Positions 35,146-45,480 of a stretch of 64,000 nt of DNA are shown piece after piece (positions within the stretch are counted from its first letter, which is position 1; each line of letters starts with the position of its first letter). This DNA comes from Symbiodinium natans. Taxonomy: Eukaryota; Sar; Dinophyceae; Suessiales; Symbiodiniaceae. The notes beneath the pieces are model-generated. The model saw nothing but the letters and a program-made list of their open reading frames with translations, had not been told where the DNA came from and did no database searches. Location of the stretch: assembly GCA_905221605.1 (NCBI GenBank), contig CAJNDS010002323.1, forward strand, positions 141,001 to 205,000, written 5' to 3'. Made by a program: the position numbers and the translations under genes.

Positions 35146-36105
35146 TTGGGCTTGTCACATGCTGCATGGCTGCAAGAACTGTGGGACACGGATGCCAAGA
35201 CGGAGGGCTGGGGGCCACTGGGTCGACGCACGCTTGTCCTCGCTGGTCTGCGAGGCTTGGCCGACAAGTCCACCAGGCCAGCGCTGAGAGTGGCAACTGC
35301 GTGTTCCGTGGATGGTGTTGCGTGCTCCTGTGGACATCCCACGCCTGGCAGAAGGCATCTAACGTTCGAGTGCAATGCCGAGTCGGGTGCAGTGCTGGCA
35401 AGGGCGACAGAGCTTGAAGAACGCCTCCTTTGCCGCTTGGTGGACTTGCCCCAGCCCCCGCCATGTCGTGATGAAGTTGAGGGCTACGAGGACGAGCTTC
35501 TGAGTGAGATGGAGGCTGCAGCCCAGACGGGCGACACGCTGTTTGCAGCCACTGATGGCGGCTGCCTGGTCAAACCCGGCATGGAGCTGTGGCAGCGGGG
35601 TGCCTGGGCCATCACCCTGAGGCGAAGAAGTACCACGACAACTGTCTCTGGTCGTCTGGAGGGAGGCGAGCAAACGCCCGCGGCGGCGGAACGTGAGGCC
35701 ATCCACCAGCTGCTGAAGCATGTGAGAAGGGCGCGTTGCAAGCTGATCCTCTTCGTTGACAATCAGGCAGCGGTGCGCAGGCTGAGGCGTGCTTGGGAGA
35801 AGGGTCAGTGGCATGGTTTGCTTGCGCTGTTTTGGAGGCGGGTGGCTGAGGGCTTGAGCGACCACGTCACGGTGCATTGGGTCCCCAGTCACAACAAAAG
35901 ACCGCAGTGGAGTTCGCCTTCCGAGATGATCACCACGAAGGAGGTGAGGGAGCTCAACATGTTGGCGGATCGGGCCTGCACGGCCCAGCTGGCTGCATTG
36001 AGACCTTCATGGGAGAACGCATGCAGTGTTGTTGAGGGCGCGGCTTCCTGGTCCAGAGCGGCTGCGCAGCTGCAGATGGAGCGGACTGTGAGCTTCAATG
36101 AGTAG
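35146..36105 (+). CDS. RNase H domain (C-terminal part of a LINE polyprotein)
   Basis: The frame is 319 codons and starts at a TTG after a stop, so the N-terminus is truncated. Residues 60-76 form a Cys/His cluster (CSCGHPTPGRRHLTFEC) like the gag-type knuckle that follows reverse transcriptase in many LINEs. Residues 131-280 fit RNase H1: first strand with Asp137 (AATDGG), Glu182 in AEREAIHQLL, Asp205 in ILFVDNQAAV, VHWVPSHN around 243-250, and Asp275 in NMLADRACT. All four expected acidic residues are present, so the domain could be intact. In LINEs it removes RNA from the RNA-DNA hybrid during reverse transcription. The stop is followed by the 3' untranslated region and the TCA tail. Confidence 0.9.
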   Translation: MGLSHAAWLQELWDTDAKTEGWGPLGRRTLVLAGLRGLADKSTRPALRVATACSVDGVACSCGHPTPGRRHLTFECNAESGAVLARATELEERLLCRLVDLPQPPPCRDEVEGYEDELLSEMEAAAQTGDTLFAATDGGCLVKPGMELWQRGAWAITLRRRSTTTTVSGRLEGGEQTPAAAEREAIHQLLKHVRRARCKLILFVDNQAAVRRLRRAWEKGQWHGLLALFWRRVAEGLSDHVTVHWVPSHNKRPQWSSPSEMITTKEVRELNMLADRACTAQLAALRPSWENACSVVEGAASWSRAAAQLQMERTVSFNE

Positions 36106-36299
36106 CTTCGTGATGCCATTGGAGCACATCGAGAGATAGAGTGAATGGGCGCCTGTGGGGCGTCTGTGCTCAGAGGGGACCCCTATGGCATCTTCTGGGA
36201 TTTTCCTTCCAGCTGGCGTCGGGGATGGTTTTTTTTTCTTTCTTTCTTGATGGCGGGCATCTAACCGCATCTAGGTAAGCACAGGTTGTTGCCCTCAAC

Positions 36300-36415
<116 letters not shown>

Positions 36416-36700
36416 GCTGCGCGCACCCGTGCTGTGGTGCGTGCATGAGCTTTCCACACCCCAACACGCGCACCCAATCGGTGGTGTAAGTTTTCCCAAT
36501 TTTTCGACTGAGAGCATAGGCCGTGTCACCAGAAAGCCCCCAATGCTGTGCACAAACATGCCTAGCAATAACCCCGAAACCTCAAAACTCCCTTAACCCT
36601 AAGCCCCTGAACCTCAAGCCTAAACCCTAAACCTTCGCATCCCGAAACTACCCTAAGCCCTAAACCCTAAACCACCCTAAGACCTAAACCTCAAGCCCCC

Positions 36701-36774
36701 AACTTGAACCCAAGTTTCGGCGTCAAGCTCGAAAACGGCATCGCACAGCATGCCCAGCAAATTCTGAAGAGCCC
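36701..36774 (-). CDS. Probable exon, minus strand
   Basis: After AG at 36776-36775 the frame reads ALQNLLGMLCDAVFELDAET and continues WVQVGG. The hydrophobic/acidic alternation looks like a folded helix. It lies just upstream, in the minus sense, of the retrotransposon and of the two-exon model ending at 34347, and may be part of that gene. Confidence 0.48.
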
Positions 36775-37670
36775 CTGCACAGGGTTAAGGGTTCAGGGTT
36801 GAGGGGCACGGGGTTGAGGTTTAGGGTTTGGGATTGAGGGCTTAGGACTTAAAAGTAGGATCTATAGCAGTGAACCCGTAAACGTTTTGGGTTTAGGCTC
36901 AGGGAACAGGGCTTTGGGTTTAGATTTTCATGGTGGGGAGCAAGCCCTGAGCCCCCACGATAAAGCTCACTTAAAGCTCTAAAGCTTAGAAAAGCAATTG
37001 GGGGGGGGGGGGGGGGGGGGGAGGAGTGCGGGGGGTGGAGGGGAACGGGGGGAGGGGTGGTGGTAATTCTGGCCCAAAAGGAAAACTACGCTTAGAGCTG
37101 CTAGGAGTTTAGACCCTACACAGCCCTATACCTCAAAAACACCTGAGTAGTGCCCGAAAAGCGTATGAACCCTATGAGCCCTATAAACCTTATGCTCCCC
37201 ATAAGCCCCATAAACCGTACAAGCGGCTTGGAACTCTATGAGCCCGATGAAATTTGCCAATCCTCCCTCCCGCACGAGCATTCAGGGTCGGGCGCCGCCT
37301 CGCATGGACTCAACCATGTGGGTGCGGGCCTCCGCACACAAACGCTCCTGTCAGCAACGGTTTAGGAAGTTTAGGGGTAAAGTTTAGGAAGTTCAGGGTT
37401 CAGGGTCGGTTTAGAGCTGATTTCAGATCGAGTAGTTCAGTGTTGGGCCCAGCCGGCATCGAAGAGCGAAATCTGCTCTAGGACTTTAAGCTGGCTCCAT
37501 ATAAGTATGGGCTTCGAGTTTACGGTTTTAAGTACCCTAAACCCTAAAGCCGGTTCATTTTGGTCCCTTTTGCACCTTGAAGGGTTCCTACACAACTCTA
37601 GAACCCTAAAATCCGAAGCAGCCCTTAAACCTTGTGCCCTAAAACCCCAATATCAGGGGCCCATACCACT

Positions 37671-37775
37671 AAACCCTAAACCCTAAACCCTAAACCCTAA
37701 ACCCTAAACCCTAAACCCTAAACCCTAAACCCTAAACCCTAAACCCTAAACCCTAGCCCTAAACCCTAAACCCTT
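37671..37775. repeat. CCCTAAA array, about 14 units
   Basis: Near-perfect heptamers ending a few bases from the donor of the coiled-coil exon at 37857-37779. Confidence 0.93.
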
Positions 37776-37778
37776 AGC

Positions 37779-37857
37779 CTTCTCTGAGGACAAGTGCCCA
37801 GCCTGGTCGGCCAGCTTCGCCTGGACCATCGCCTCGTGAGCCTGGCTCCATCTGCGA
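37779..37857 (-). CDS. Probable coiled-coil exon, minus strand
   Basis: The frame reads SQAHEAMVQAKLADQAGHLS then SEK, and ends at a GC donor (37778-37777). A CCCTAAA array lies directly left and TTTAGGG blocks right. It is similar in style to the islands at 38.4, 41.2 and 42.2 kb, perhaps one long coiled-coil gene. Confidence 0.45.
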
Positions 37858-38412
37858 GCTGAGGTCGTTTAAGGGGGTTTAGGGTTTAGGGGGGTTTGGG
37901 AGCTATTTAGGGGCTTTAGGGCTTAAGGAGCTTAGGGAGCTTTGGGTAGGGTCTTAGGGTCTGCGCGTGTTGGACTTTGAGTCTCGCAGGGCTTCTGCCA
38001 TGAGTGTGAGACTCTGAGAGGTTGCCCTTTTTGGTGGATTTAGGGTCTGGGCTCATAGACTGCAAGTTAGGCTCTTCGGGTATTAGGGTGTCTCGGGTTT
38101 CAGGGTGAGTTTAAGGCATAGGCTTGAAAAGGCCAACAAACTTTGTTTAACTAATGAAATATGGAGGGTTCCAATTTTTCGGGGGAAGCGACTCGCAGTC
38201 TTCAAGGCCGCTATGAAGGTGCGAACCTTCCACCCTGAAGCACTGCTATGTTGGTCTCACGAGCCCTTAAGCAGCCAACCCTCGAACTGCAACTAAGGTT
38301 CGAGACCCGTACAGTAACAGTGGTTGTTGGGTTACCGCAAAGCCCTACCCCCTTTGTTGTTAGTTGGGTTTAGGGTTGTGAGTTCAACCGCCCCAAACCA
38401 CTTGTGCTTAGC

Positions 38413-38597
38413 CCTGCCGCCTCGTTCTCGGCCTTGGCGGCGCGAGCCTCAGCCTGATCCGAGCCGAACTTGGTCAAAGATCTTATGGGGTCTTCAAGGC
38501 ACCGGGGTCTGAGTAAGCAATCAGGCGAGAAGTTCTTCGGGCCATGGTAGCTGTTCCTGGCACTTGCGGTCGTTTTTCCGCGCGATGGGGCCTGCAA
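38413..38597 (-). CDS. Probable coiled-coil exon, minus strand
   Basis: One frame covers GKTTASARNSYHGPKNFSPD at the start and KFGSDQAEARAAKAENEAA at the end. The second part is a clear Ala/Glu helix. An intron may separate the halves. It lies directly downstream of the frame-shifted helical gene on the same strand. Confidence 0.42.
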
Positions 38598-38634
38598 TAA
38601 GTTCAGCTGCTCAGTCGAGTCAATTCATTGAAAG

Positions 38635-39300
38635 TTATGTTTCAAGACCAACGAAGGAAGACACCAAATGCACCATGTCATCCAAGCCCCTGATGTCCTG
38701 ATCTGGGACAATGCTCAAGATGTCGGCCTTCAGGTTCAAGGTACCCTGCAGAAGGCCCAAACTTGCGCATGCCTTCGCGCAAAGCTGCTTTGGGCGCTTG
38801 CGCAGACTTTGGAGGCAGTTGCCGGTAGGGCAAAAGTCCTGGATTTGCTGAGCGGCCCGAAGCAAATGCATCCTGGACATCCTCAGTGAACTCCGCAGAG
38901 CAAAAAACCTGACACGGCGACTGGCGAAATGTCCCATCACATTGTCCTCCCACAAACACTTTGTGCGATGGAGATGATGCATGGCAATCCGAATATCGGT
39001 CAATATTCCCGTGAGGCACTTTTCTTTGTCGTTCCCGCTTGAAGAGCAAATCCCCAAGCCTTTGCAAAAAGCTTTTGGTCGGCTGAACTTGTCCGAGGAC
39101 AGGAGCTTGTAGAGAGCGAGCGTGCTTCGGATAGCATCACTCATCTCGCTGTCTACATCCTTTGCCTTTCGACAAGGCTCCGCAGCCCTCACCTTTGAAT
39201 TTGACAACGCGATCACCAGTTCTTGCCCGAGCTTGTCGCCCTCACCCTGCAAGTGCCTACGTAGCCCAAAGCTGCTGTTGACAAGCCTCTGCTTGAGAAC
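38635..39300 (-). CDS. C-terminal part of the same helical protein, frame-shifted
   Basis: This frame overlaps the end of the upstream frame by about 45 bases in another register. Around 39290 it reads VLKQRLVNSSFGLRRHLQ and continues GEGDKLGQELVIALSNSK, matching the helical style of the preceding part; it ends DDMVHLVSSFVGLET before the stop at 38635. A one-base change near 39290-39310 would join the two. Possible causes are a real frameshift (decaying gene), a sequencing or assembly error, or less likely programmed frameshifting. In the middle (39067-38678) a third frame is also open, so a second shift cannot be excluded. Function unknown. Confidence 0.5.
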   Translation of the reverse strand, partial: VLKQRLVNSSFGLRRHLQGEGDKLGQELVIALSNSKVRAAEPCRKAKDVDSEMSDAIRSTLALYKLLSSDKFSRPKAFCKGLGICSSSGNDKEKCLTGILTDIRIAMHHLHRTKCLWEDNVMGHFASRRVRFFALRSSLRMSRMHLLRAAQQIQDFCPTGNCLQSLRKRPKQLCAKACASLGLLQGTLNLKADILSIVPDQDIRGLDDMVHLVSSFVGLET

Positions 39301-40000
39301 ACAACGCTGGATTCACTTCCATCTCTCGGGCCCGTTCAAGAAGGATGGACAACTTGTTTACATCCATCTGGTCAGCGGCTCGTATGAGGTCTTTTTTTAA
39401 AGGGTCAACAGAATAGCGGCATGGCAAGCAGCTCACGGCATCGGGCGTCGATGAGGTGAGCTTCTCAAGGTGCAAGCAGGCCTCATCGAGCTCGGGTCCA
39501 TCAAGACCTGCTGCTTTAGCTTGCCGGATGGCCGATTGCACCGTGCTTGGCTCGGTCATCTTGGGCACACTGCACAGACGAGCGAGAGCCTGTTGCTCCA
39601 ATGACCTCAATCGCTCGTGAGCCCTCCCCTCCAATCCTTTCAAATGACTTGCGTGGCGTTCGGCAAGAGCATGCCTGATTCCAGCGGCGTCACCCCTGTT
39701 AATGGCAGACTCAAGCTCTGCAACCAACTTTGCGGATGTGTTGAACTCCTTTTTTCCAAGCCGATCCTCTTTGACGGGCAGGTGCCCAGAGCTGTTTGAC
39801 AGATCACGCAAGCCTTTCCGCCATACTGGCTTGCTGAGGGCCGTATTCGTCTGACTGTGCGCCGAAGAGCGTGCGGGCACTGTGCCAGCCCAACGTGGCT
39901 CGTAAAATTCGTAAAAGCGACGGTCATGTTCAGTAGTGTGGGGAGTGCAGGGGTAAGGCTCACGAGAGCGAGGAGCATCCCCAAATAGAATGTTGCCCAT
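39257..40000 (-). CDS. Helical protein of unknown function, N-terminal part, 247 aa
   Basis: I chose the ATG at 40000 because the frame has a stop shortly upstream and the protein then begins MGNILFGDAPRS. Gly2 followed by a small polar context could be an N-myristoylation signal, which would place it at a membrane. From about residue 85 it is rich in charged, heptad-like helices (LVAELESAINRGDAAGI, LEGRAHERLRSLEQQA, LDEACLHLEKL). No enzyme motif is seen and the family is unknown. The frame stops at 39257, just where a second long frame on the same strand (38635 to about 39300) takes over, so the two probably belong to one protein. The block lacks telomere-like repeats and introns, unlike most neighbours. 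Confidence 0.6.
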   Translation of the reverse strand: MGNILFGDAPRSREPYPCTPHTTEHDRRFYEFYEPRWAGTVPARSSAHSQTNTALSKPVWRKGLRDLSNSSGHLPVKEDRLGKKEFNTSAKLVAELESAINRGDAAGIRHALAERHASHLKGLEGRAHERLRSLEQQALARLCSVPKMTEPSTVQSAIRQAKAAGLDGPELDEACLHLEKLTSSTPDAVSCLPCRYSVDPLKKDLIRAADQMDVNKLSILLERAREMEVNPALCSQAEACQQQLWAT

Positions 40001-40256
40001 TGCTTTCAAAATGGGCAATCAGTGAGAGTGGAGAGCACCCCAAACCCTCTCATTGCTTTCGAAAGCAGCGACGGAGATGGCTTTACAAATCCGTTCCGCA
40101 CCACCACCCCACCATGACGACAACTAGAACAGCTGATTGAGGGCTTTCCAGCCTGTTCAATTTGGTGGAGAAGCAGCACAGACCATCTTCCTTTTCCGCA
40201 ATGCTCTCCTTGCATTTCTGCACATCCATGCTCCAACGGGCTTCGCGAAGTAAATC

Positions 40257-40387
40257 TTAATAAAGCCTATAAGACCCCGTATCCAGATCAGCCCGATGGC
40301 TTAAGTAAACACTCGGACGACCAAATCCTGCCCCGGAAGCCCAGCGGCCGTGCCTCAGCAGCTGTAGCTCGCTCCGCCTAGCGGACT
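40257..40387 (-). CDS. Probable terminal exon, minus strand
   Basis: After AG at 40389-40388 the frame reads SARRSELQLLRHGRWASGAG then FGRPSVYLSHRADLDTGSYR and ends at TAA. It lies about 260 bp upstream of the ATG of the helical gene, so it seems to close another gene on the same strand. Family unknown. Confidence 0.4.
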
Positions 40388-40821
40388 CTAGGGTTTAGGG
40401 TTATATAGGGCCAGCACCCTAGGAAACAAAAAGAAACCCGACTTTATTGTTACCTGACGGAGCCTAAGTCAAAGGGTAGCGCTGGACTGGCGGCCTAAGG
40501 GGCTCCAGGGGGTTGAGGAACCCACATCCCGAAACTCTGACAGTCTCCGGGCTCCTTGACAAACCCCAAGACCGGTTGGCCCCTTGAACCCGAACGCCGA
40601 ACAGCCGACAGGAGTTGCTCTCTTAAGCCCAATAGGGAAAATACCAGGGGTCGGGAAAGCCGCAAGCGGCCTGAAGCGAGAGGCTTAGTTGTGATTCCCA
40701 AGCCACAGGAAACAAATCCCAACTGGGCCGTATACCCTACAACCCCAAGCCCTCACACACCAAATGATCAACGTGAAGGGTTTTCGGGGTTTAGCGTCCT
40801 AGGGTGAAGAGTTTAGGGTAT

Positions 40822-40918
40822 TGAAGGCTTTGCCGCCTTACGCGGCGTGGGGTGGGAGATGGCAAACGACCCTCCACAGTGGGCCAGAACTGCCTCGCAC
40901 ACTATGAAGCATTCGAAG
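40822..40918 (-). CDS. Probable exon, minus strand
   Basis: The frame after AG at 40920-40919 reads FECFIVCEAVLAHCGGSFAI then SHPTPRKAAKPS. Cys-containing helix plus a basic loop. Unjoined. Confidence 0.45.
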
Positions 40919-41099
40919 CTAACCCCTAACCCCCAAAAAACCCAAAACAAAAAAACAACAGACACACACACACACACACACAAAAAAATAAACACCCAAC
41001 ACCCCCAAACCCAAAACCCCAAAAACCCCGAAACCCCCGAAAACTCCCTTAAACCCCTGAAACCCGTAGACCCATACCCTCTTGATTCCCCGATGCCCC

Positions 41100-41202
41100 T
41101 AAACCCTAAGCGCCAAACCCTAAACCCTAAACCCTAACCCTAAACCCTAACCCTAAACCCTAAACCCTAAACCCTACCTAAACCCTAAACCCTAAACCCT
41201 AA
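41100..41202. repeat. CCCTAAA array with six-base variants
   Basis: About 13 units including CCCTAA hexamers; it abuts the exon candidate at 41274-41208. Confidence 0.92.
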
Positions 41203-41207
41203 TCGGC

Positions 41208-41274
41208 AGGCCTGAGCCTCGGCAGCCAAGAGCGCCTCGGCCGCCGTCTCCTCGAACACTGCAGAGTTCCCCCA
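41208..41274 (-). CDS. Probable coiled-coil exon, minus strand
   Basis: After AAAG the frame reads WGNSAVFEETAAEALLAAEA then QA, with a GC donor in phase 1 after 41208. A CCCTAAA array lies on the left and TTTAGGG on the right. Glu/Ala-rich helix. Confidence 0.45.
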
Positions 41275-41349
41275 CTTTCGAAGGCTGGGCTCTAGAGGGT
41301 CCATGGGGGCTAAGGGGATGCAGGGTTTAGGGGTTTGAGGGTTGAGGGT

Positions 41350-41450
41350 TTGGGATGTTCCCCCTTATACTAACGGTCCTTAATAGGGACTATCGTACCC
41401 CCGATTCGAATCCTTATTAAGGACGGTTAGTATTAGGGGGAACATCCCAA
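41350..41450. mobile_element. MITE-like element, family A
   Basis: 101 bp with near-perfect terminal inverted repeats of about 45 bp (TTGGGATGTTCCCCCTTATA at the left end, its complement at the right). Confidence 0.9.
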
Positions 41451-41610
41451 GGTCTAGGGTTTGAGGTCGGGTTTAGGGCTCCTTGATGGCTACAGAAAGG
41501 GCAGTGGTAGGAGGACGCAAAACGGAGGGCCCATTTGGGGTTTGAGGTAAACAGTAAGCAATCAGAAAACCAGAGCCGACAACGAAGGCCCGGCGAAACA
41601 GCCCTAGACT

Positions 41611-41708
41611 TTGGGATGTTGCCCTACTAACAGCCCTTAATAGGGATTATAATAGAGGGGTACTATCATCCCTATTAAGGACTGCCAGTATAAGGGGGAA
41701 CATCCCAA
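41611..41708. mobile_element. MITE-like element, family A
   Basis: 98 bp, 160 bp from the previous copy and in the same overall layout; the left end is slightly decayed (TTGCCCTACTAAC). Confidence 0.88.
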
Positions 41709-42169
41709 CCCTAGACCATGAGGGTGCTGATGTCAGTGCTTGCAGGCAGCGCCGGTGGGGCCTCATGTAAGCTGCGCACAGAAACAAACACAAACTAAAG
41801 AGCGCATCACATAGCAGCAAAACTCATGCACAACTAGAATGCAACAGGGAACTCTCATCAGGGTTACACCTAGCACAACCTACCCCAACACATAAACACC
41901 AATACCAGTCCAACTGTGAACCTGAACACCTCGACCATAATCTTTAATTGTGCGTGTTAGCATTTTTCGCACCTCCTCGCATACAAAAAACCTACGCCCT
42001 AGGCGCCCTAACCCTTAAGACCTGTGAAGTATGAAGCCCAATTCCTGAACCCGAAGCCCCATTTACCCTAAACCCATCTAACCCCTAAAGGTACGTAAGC
42101 CCCAAACCCTAAACTCGAAACCCTAAACGCCAAACATCCCCTAAGCCCTCTGAACCCCAAACGCCCGTC

Positions 42170-42223
42170 CTCGTTTTTCAGGGCCGCCAGCTCGGCGACC
42201 TTCAAGGCCAACTCTGCTTCGCC
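42170..42223 (-). CDS. Probable coiled-coil exon, minus strand
   Basis: After AG-G (42225-42224) the frame reads GEAELALKVAELAALKNE, a textbook heptad helix, followed by a GA or GC donor. Telomere-like blocks flank both sides in the same arrangement as at 41.2 kb. Confidence 0.45.
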
Positions 42224-42679
42224 CTCGGAAACAGCATGGAGGGAGTGGTGACACACAGGGTTTAGGGTTCTTATGGGTCTTCATCGGGTTGTCATAGGGT
42301 TTCTAGGGTTTATAGGCTTTAGAGGGTTAACGGGTGTTGGGGGCTTAGAGGGTTTGTAGGGTTGATAGGGTTGAAAGGGCTTGTCGGGTTGATTACATAG
42401 GGTTTAGGGTTAGACGGTATAGGGCTCAGGGTTTAGGGTTGGGCGGTTGAGGGCTTAGGGTTTGGGCCCGTCGGGATGCTTTTAGGGTTCAAGCTTTTAA
42501 GATTTCAGGTTAGGGGTTGAATGCAGGGGTGTTCGGGTTTAGAGCCTTTAAGGTTCAGGGTTTGGGTGGGGCTCAAGGCCTAGTGGCTAAGGTTTAGGGT
42601 TTTCCCTGACCTCAGAGCCTTAAGATTTTGAAGGGCTGTTTAGGCTGTTTAGGTTTAGGGCAGCGGGTTGAAATGTTAG

Positions 42680-43492
42680 GGGATGCTCGCGCCCTCATTG
42701 CCCCTGCCAACTGATGCCCATGATGCTCGCCGTCATAGGGGGCCAACTGATGCTCATGATGCTCGCCGTCATTGCACCCTAATGCCCAGCACGGGGCCAG
42801 CTGATGCCCATGATGCTTGCCGTCATTGCCCCCTGATGCCCAGCAAGAGGCCAGCTGATGCCCATGATGCTTGCCCTCATTGCCCGTGACGCCCAGCAAG
42901 GGGCCAACTGATGCTCATGATGCTCGCCCTCATTGCCCCCGGAGGCCCAGCAAGGGGCCAACTGATGCTCATGATGCTCGCCCTTATTGCCCCTATGCCC
43001 AGCAAGCGGCCAACTGATGCCCATGATGCTCGCCCTCATTGCCCCTGACGCCCAGCAAGGGGCCAACTGATGCCCATGATGCTCGCCCTCATTGCCCCTG
43101 ACGCCCAGCAAGGGGCCAACTGCAGCAAGTTGCCCCTTGATGCCCAGCAAGGGGCCAACTGATGCTCATGATGCTCGCCCTCATGACCCCTGACGCCCAG
43201 CAAGGGGCCAACTGATGCCCATGATGCTCGCCCTCATTGCCTCTTGATGCCCAGCAAGGGGCCAACTGATGCCCAATGATGCTCGCCCCCATTGCCCCTT
43301 GATGCCCAGCAAGGGGCCAACTGATGCCCATGATGCTCGCCGTCATTGCCCCCTGATGCCCAACCGATGCTCATGATGCTCGCCCTCATTGCCCCCTGAT
43401 GCCCAGCAAGGGGCCAACTGATGCTCATGATGCTCACCCTCAGCCCCTGACGCCCAGCAAGGGCCCACGCCCAGCAAGGGTCCATCCCTGTA
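42680..43492. repeat. 53-bp satellite, array 1 (about 15 copies)
   Basis: Unit contains GGGGCCAACTGATGCTCATG followed by ATGCTCGCCCTCATTG and CCCCTGACGCCCAGCAA. Copies vary by small indels and by CTCATG/CCCATG. Frames through it are by-products of a period near a multiple of three. Confidence 0.93.
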
Positions 43493-43840
43493 AGCAAGGG
43501 CAGTCCAAAGGCTTCGGTTTCAGGAAAGCTGCTGAGGCTTTAGGATCCTAAGCTGTTCAAGACGGTCGAACCGGACCCTTGCAAAGGAACATTTTACAGG
43601 TGATACTAGCAAGCCTCCAACTGAACCTCAAGCCTGCTGGAAGGTTCACGGTACTTCGGAGTGGGGGCTAAAACCAGGGCGGGGAAACCCGAACTGTCAT
43701 TATCATCAACCCCTGCAACACCAGATACTGCAACCTCTAAACCCATCCACCCTCAACCCCCAAGCCCCCCCTAGTTAACTGAAGCCCCCTCTAGGCCGTG
43801 AACCGCTCCCCGCCCTGCCCCATCCGAAATCAGCCCTGAA

Positions 43841-43963
43841 GCTGCCCCCGCGCGCCTTGCGCTCTACGACGTTCTGCAGGAACCTGAACTTGGGTCAAAC
43901 AAAGGACTAGGGACAGGAGTTTGGCGCTGTTTAGGCTTCGGGCTTCCTGGCTTAGAAGGATAA
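43841..43963 (+). CDS. Probable exon, plus strand
   Basis: Following an AG at 43839-43840 the frame reads AAPARLALYDVLQEPELG and continues to a TAA at 43961. It could be the 3' end of a gene upstream of the 44.0-kb model or an internal exon with an earlier donor. A longer open plus frame without a start also covers 43540-43735. No family recognised. Confidence 0.38.
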   Translation, partial: AAPARLALYDVLQEPELGSNKGLGTGVWRCLGFGLPGLEG

Positions 43964-44047
43964 CCCCACGCCCGTAAACCTTAGTGTTTCCCGCCCTTCC
44001 TGCCCAGGAAGCCCCAAAGACAAGCCTCTCTTGAGTAATTACCTAGG

Positions 44048-44521
44048 ATGCGTTCTCGTAGTACGGATCTTGTCAAGTCAAAGATCCAAAAGCAGATGCG
44101 AGCGAAGGCCGAAACCCTAAACCCTAGATCAAGCCCTTTGCGCATCACTCCTGCATGCCGAAACTTCCGATCCGTCAACGGTTTTTCGGGCTTAGGGTTC
44201 CGGAGTTCTGTCCGAAGAGCCCATAATCAAGATCAATCCTCGTTGGTCGGTCTTGCAGCGCAGCCCAACGTCCCCTGGACGACCTTAAGCCCAAGTAAGC
44301 CCTAAACCCATTTAAGGGGGCGCCTCGCATGCTTCATCGAGATTGCCAGCACAGACACAATGAAGACCTGGCGAAGGCTCGTCTTGGTTTGCAAGGTCTG
44401 CCACTGACCACGGGGTTTTGGGTGTAGGCTCCCGAACGTCATGGTGGCTGACCACCGTCCTGAACCCAAGGCTCCTGATGCTGAGGAGGAGAAGTACATC
44501 CCCCACGTGCCTTTAGAAAGA
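44048..44521 (+). CDS. Spliced plus-strand gene, first four exons, 3' end unresolved
   Basis: Exons: 44048-44099 (ATG, MRSRSTDLVKSKIQKQM), 44196-44262, 44317-44370, 44428-44521. Joined they give 89 codons in one phase, including RRAHNQDQSSLVGLAAQ, GRLACFIEIASTDTMKTW and VMVADHRPEPKAPD, then EEEKYIPHVPLER. Introns are tiny (96, 54 and 57 bp), with GA, GC and GC donors; every acceptor is AG followed by G. The product starts basic and becomes acidic and proline-rich; I do not recognise it. Candidate later exons lie at about 44598-44660, 45192-45327 and 45376-45480 but were not joined. The first join (GA donor at 44100) is the least secure. Confidence 0.5.
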
Positions 44522-45191
44522 GCTCCCCTAAACCCTAAGTTCCTTCCCCCTAAACCATAACCCGAAGCATATAAACCCCAAACCCTATCCCCAATAAGAA
44601 GCAACCAGCAGCTTGCCCGAGCCTGCATCCCGGCAGAAGGCTGCCCCTGAGCCATGCCTGGGGTTTTTGGGCGTAGGATGTAGGGTTCTGGGTTTGCTAT
44701 ACTCCCCTTAGAGCCTTAACAAAATCAATATGTTTAATATGTTTAATAGGTTTCTATGAACAAAGATTAAAAGTCATTCCCAAGGGGGATATAGTTTAGG
44801 GATTGGGGGTTTGGGTGCAGGGTTTAGGATTTGGGGGTTACTCGTAGGGTTACGACCTAAGATTTGGGAGATAGGGTTCAGGGTTTAGGGATTAGCGTTA
44901 GAGTTCATTATAGCGTGTAGGGTGGCATTTAAGGGTTTAGGGTTTCGGGTTGCTTGAGAGTTTGGGGCGTCACGGGCTCAGGTGCTTCTATCAAGTTGAT
45001 GCTGCGTGTCTTCGAACAGACCAACCTAAACCCCTCGACCAAAGCATCTGGACATTTGTGTGATGATGTACCCTAAACTAAACCCTAAACCCTAAACAGC
45101 CCTAAACCCTAAAATTATGTACCAGACGCCCTCAACACTAAACCCCAAAACCCGAAACCTCAAACCCTAAACCCTTCAACACGCAAACCTC

Positions 45192-45327
45192 TTGCGGCCA
45201 CCCTTCACCCTTGGTGGCACCTTCGGGGCCCTGGGAGCCTTCGGGCACATGGAGGGTTTGCTGGAGGCATGCAGTTGCCGCGTCAGTTTTGGGGAAGTGA
45301 ACGGGACCCTGAAAAGAAAGAACGTGT
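45192..45327 (+). CDS. Probable exon, plus strand
   Basis: The open frame reads FTLGGTFGALGAFGHMEGLL, then EACSCRVSFGEVNGTLKRKN. The left flank is CCCTAAA-type and the right flank TTTAGGG-type. It may belong to the gene starting at 44048. The minus strand is also open here with a basic tail; I prefer plus because the neighbouring exon models are plus. Confidence 0.4.
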
Positions 45328-45375
45328 GGGGTTTAGGGCTTATAAGCCCATAGGGTTGCCCATCAGAAGGTATAG

Positions 45376-45480
45376 GGGGACAGCTCTCTGTGTAGACTCG
45401 TCCAAACCGCTCTTACCAGATGGTCGTTCTACATGAGGCGACCAACCCAACAAGATGAGTACACCGCAGTGGTCCCGTGA
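45376..45480 (+). CDS. Probable exon, plus strand, ends at a stop or splices before it
   Basis: After AG at 45374-45375 the frame begins GGG GAC in phase 0 and reads GDSSLCRLVQTALTRWSFYM, then RRPTQQDEYTAVVP and TGA. The AG-G acceptor and the amphipathic content support it. A GT donor a few codons before the stop is also possible. Family unknown; likely part of the 44-45 kb plus-strand gene. Confidence 0.48.
   Translation, partial: GDSSLCRLVQTALTRWSFYMRRPTQQDEYTAVVP

Noticed and set aside
40001-40030. Spliced-leader relic before the helical gene
   Set aside because: GCCCATTTTG resembles part of the dinoflagellate leader but the match ends after about ten bases.
45177-45297. Minus-strand basic tail (SKPSMCPKAPRAPKVPPR)
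   Set aside because: The plus frame over the same bases is more fold-like and fits the plus-strand neighbours.
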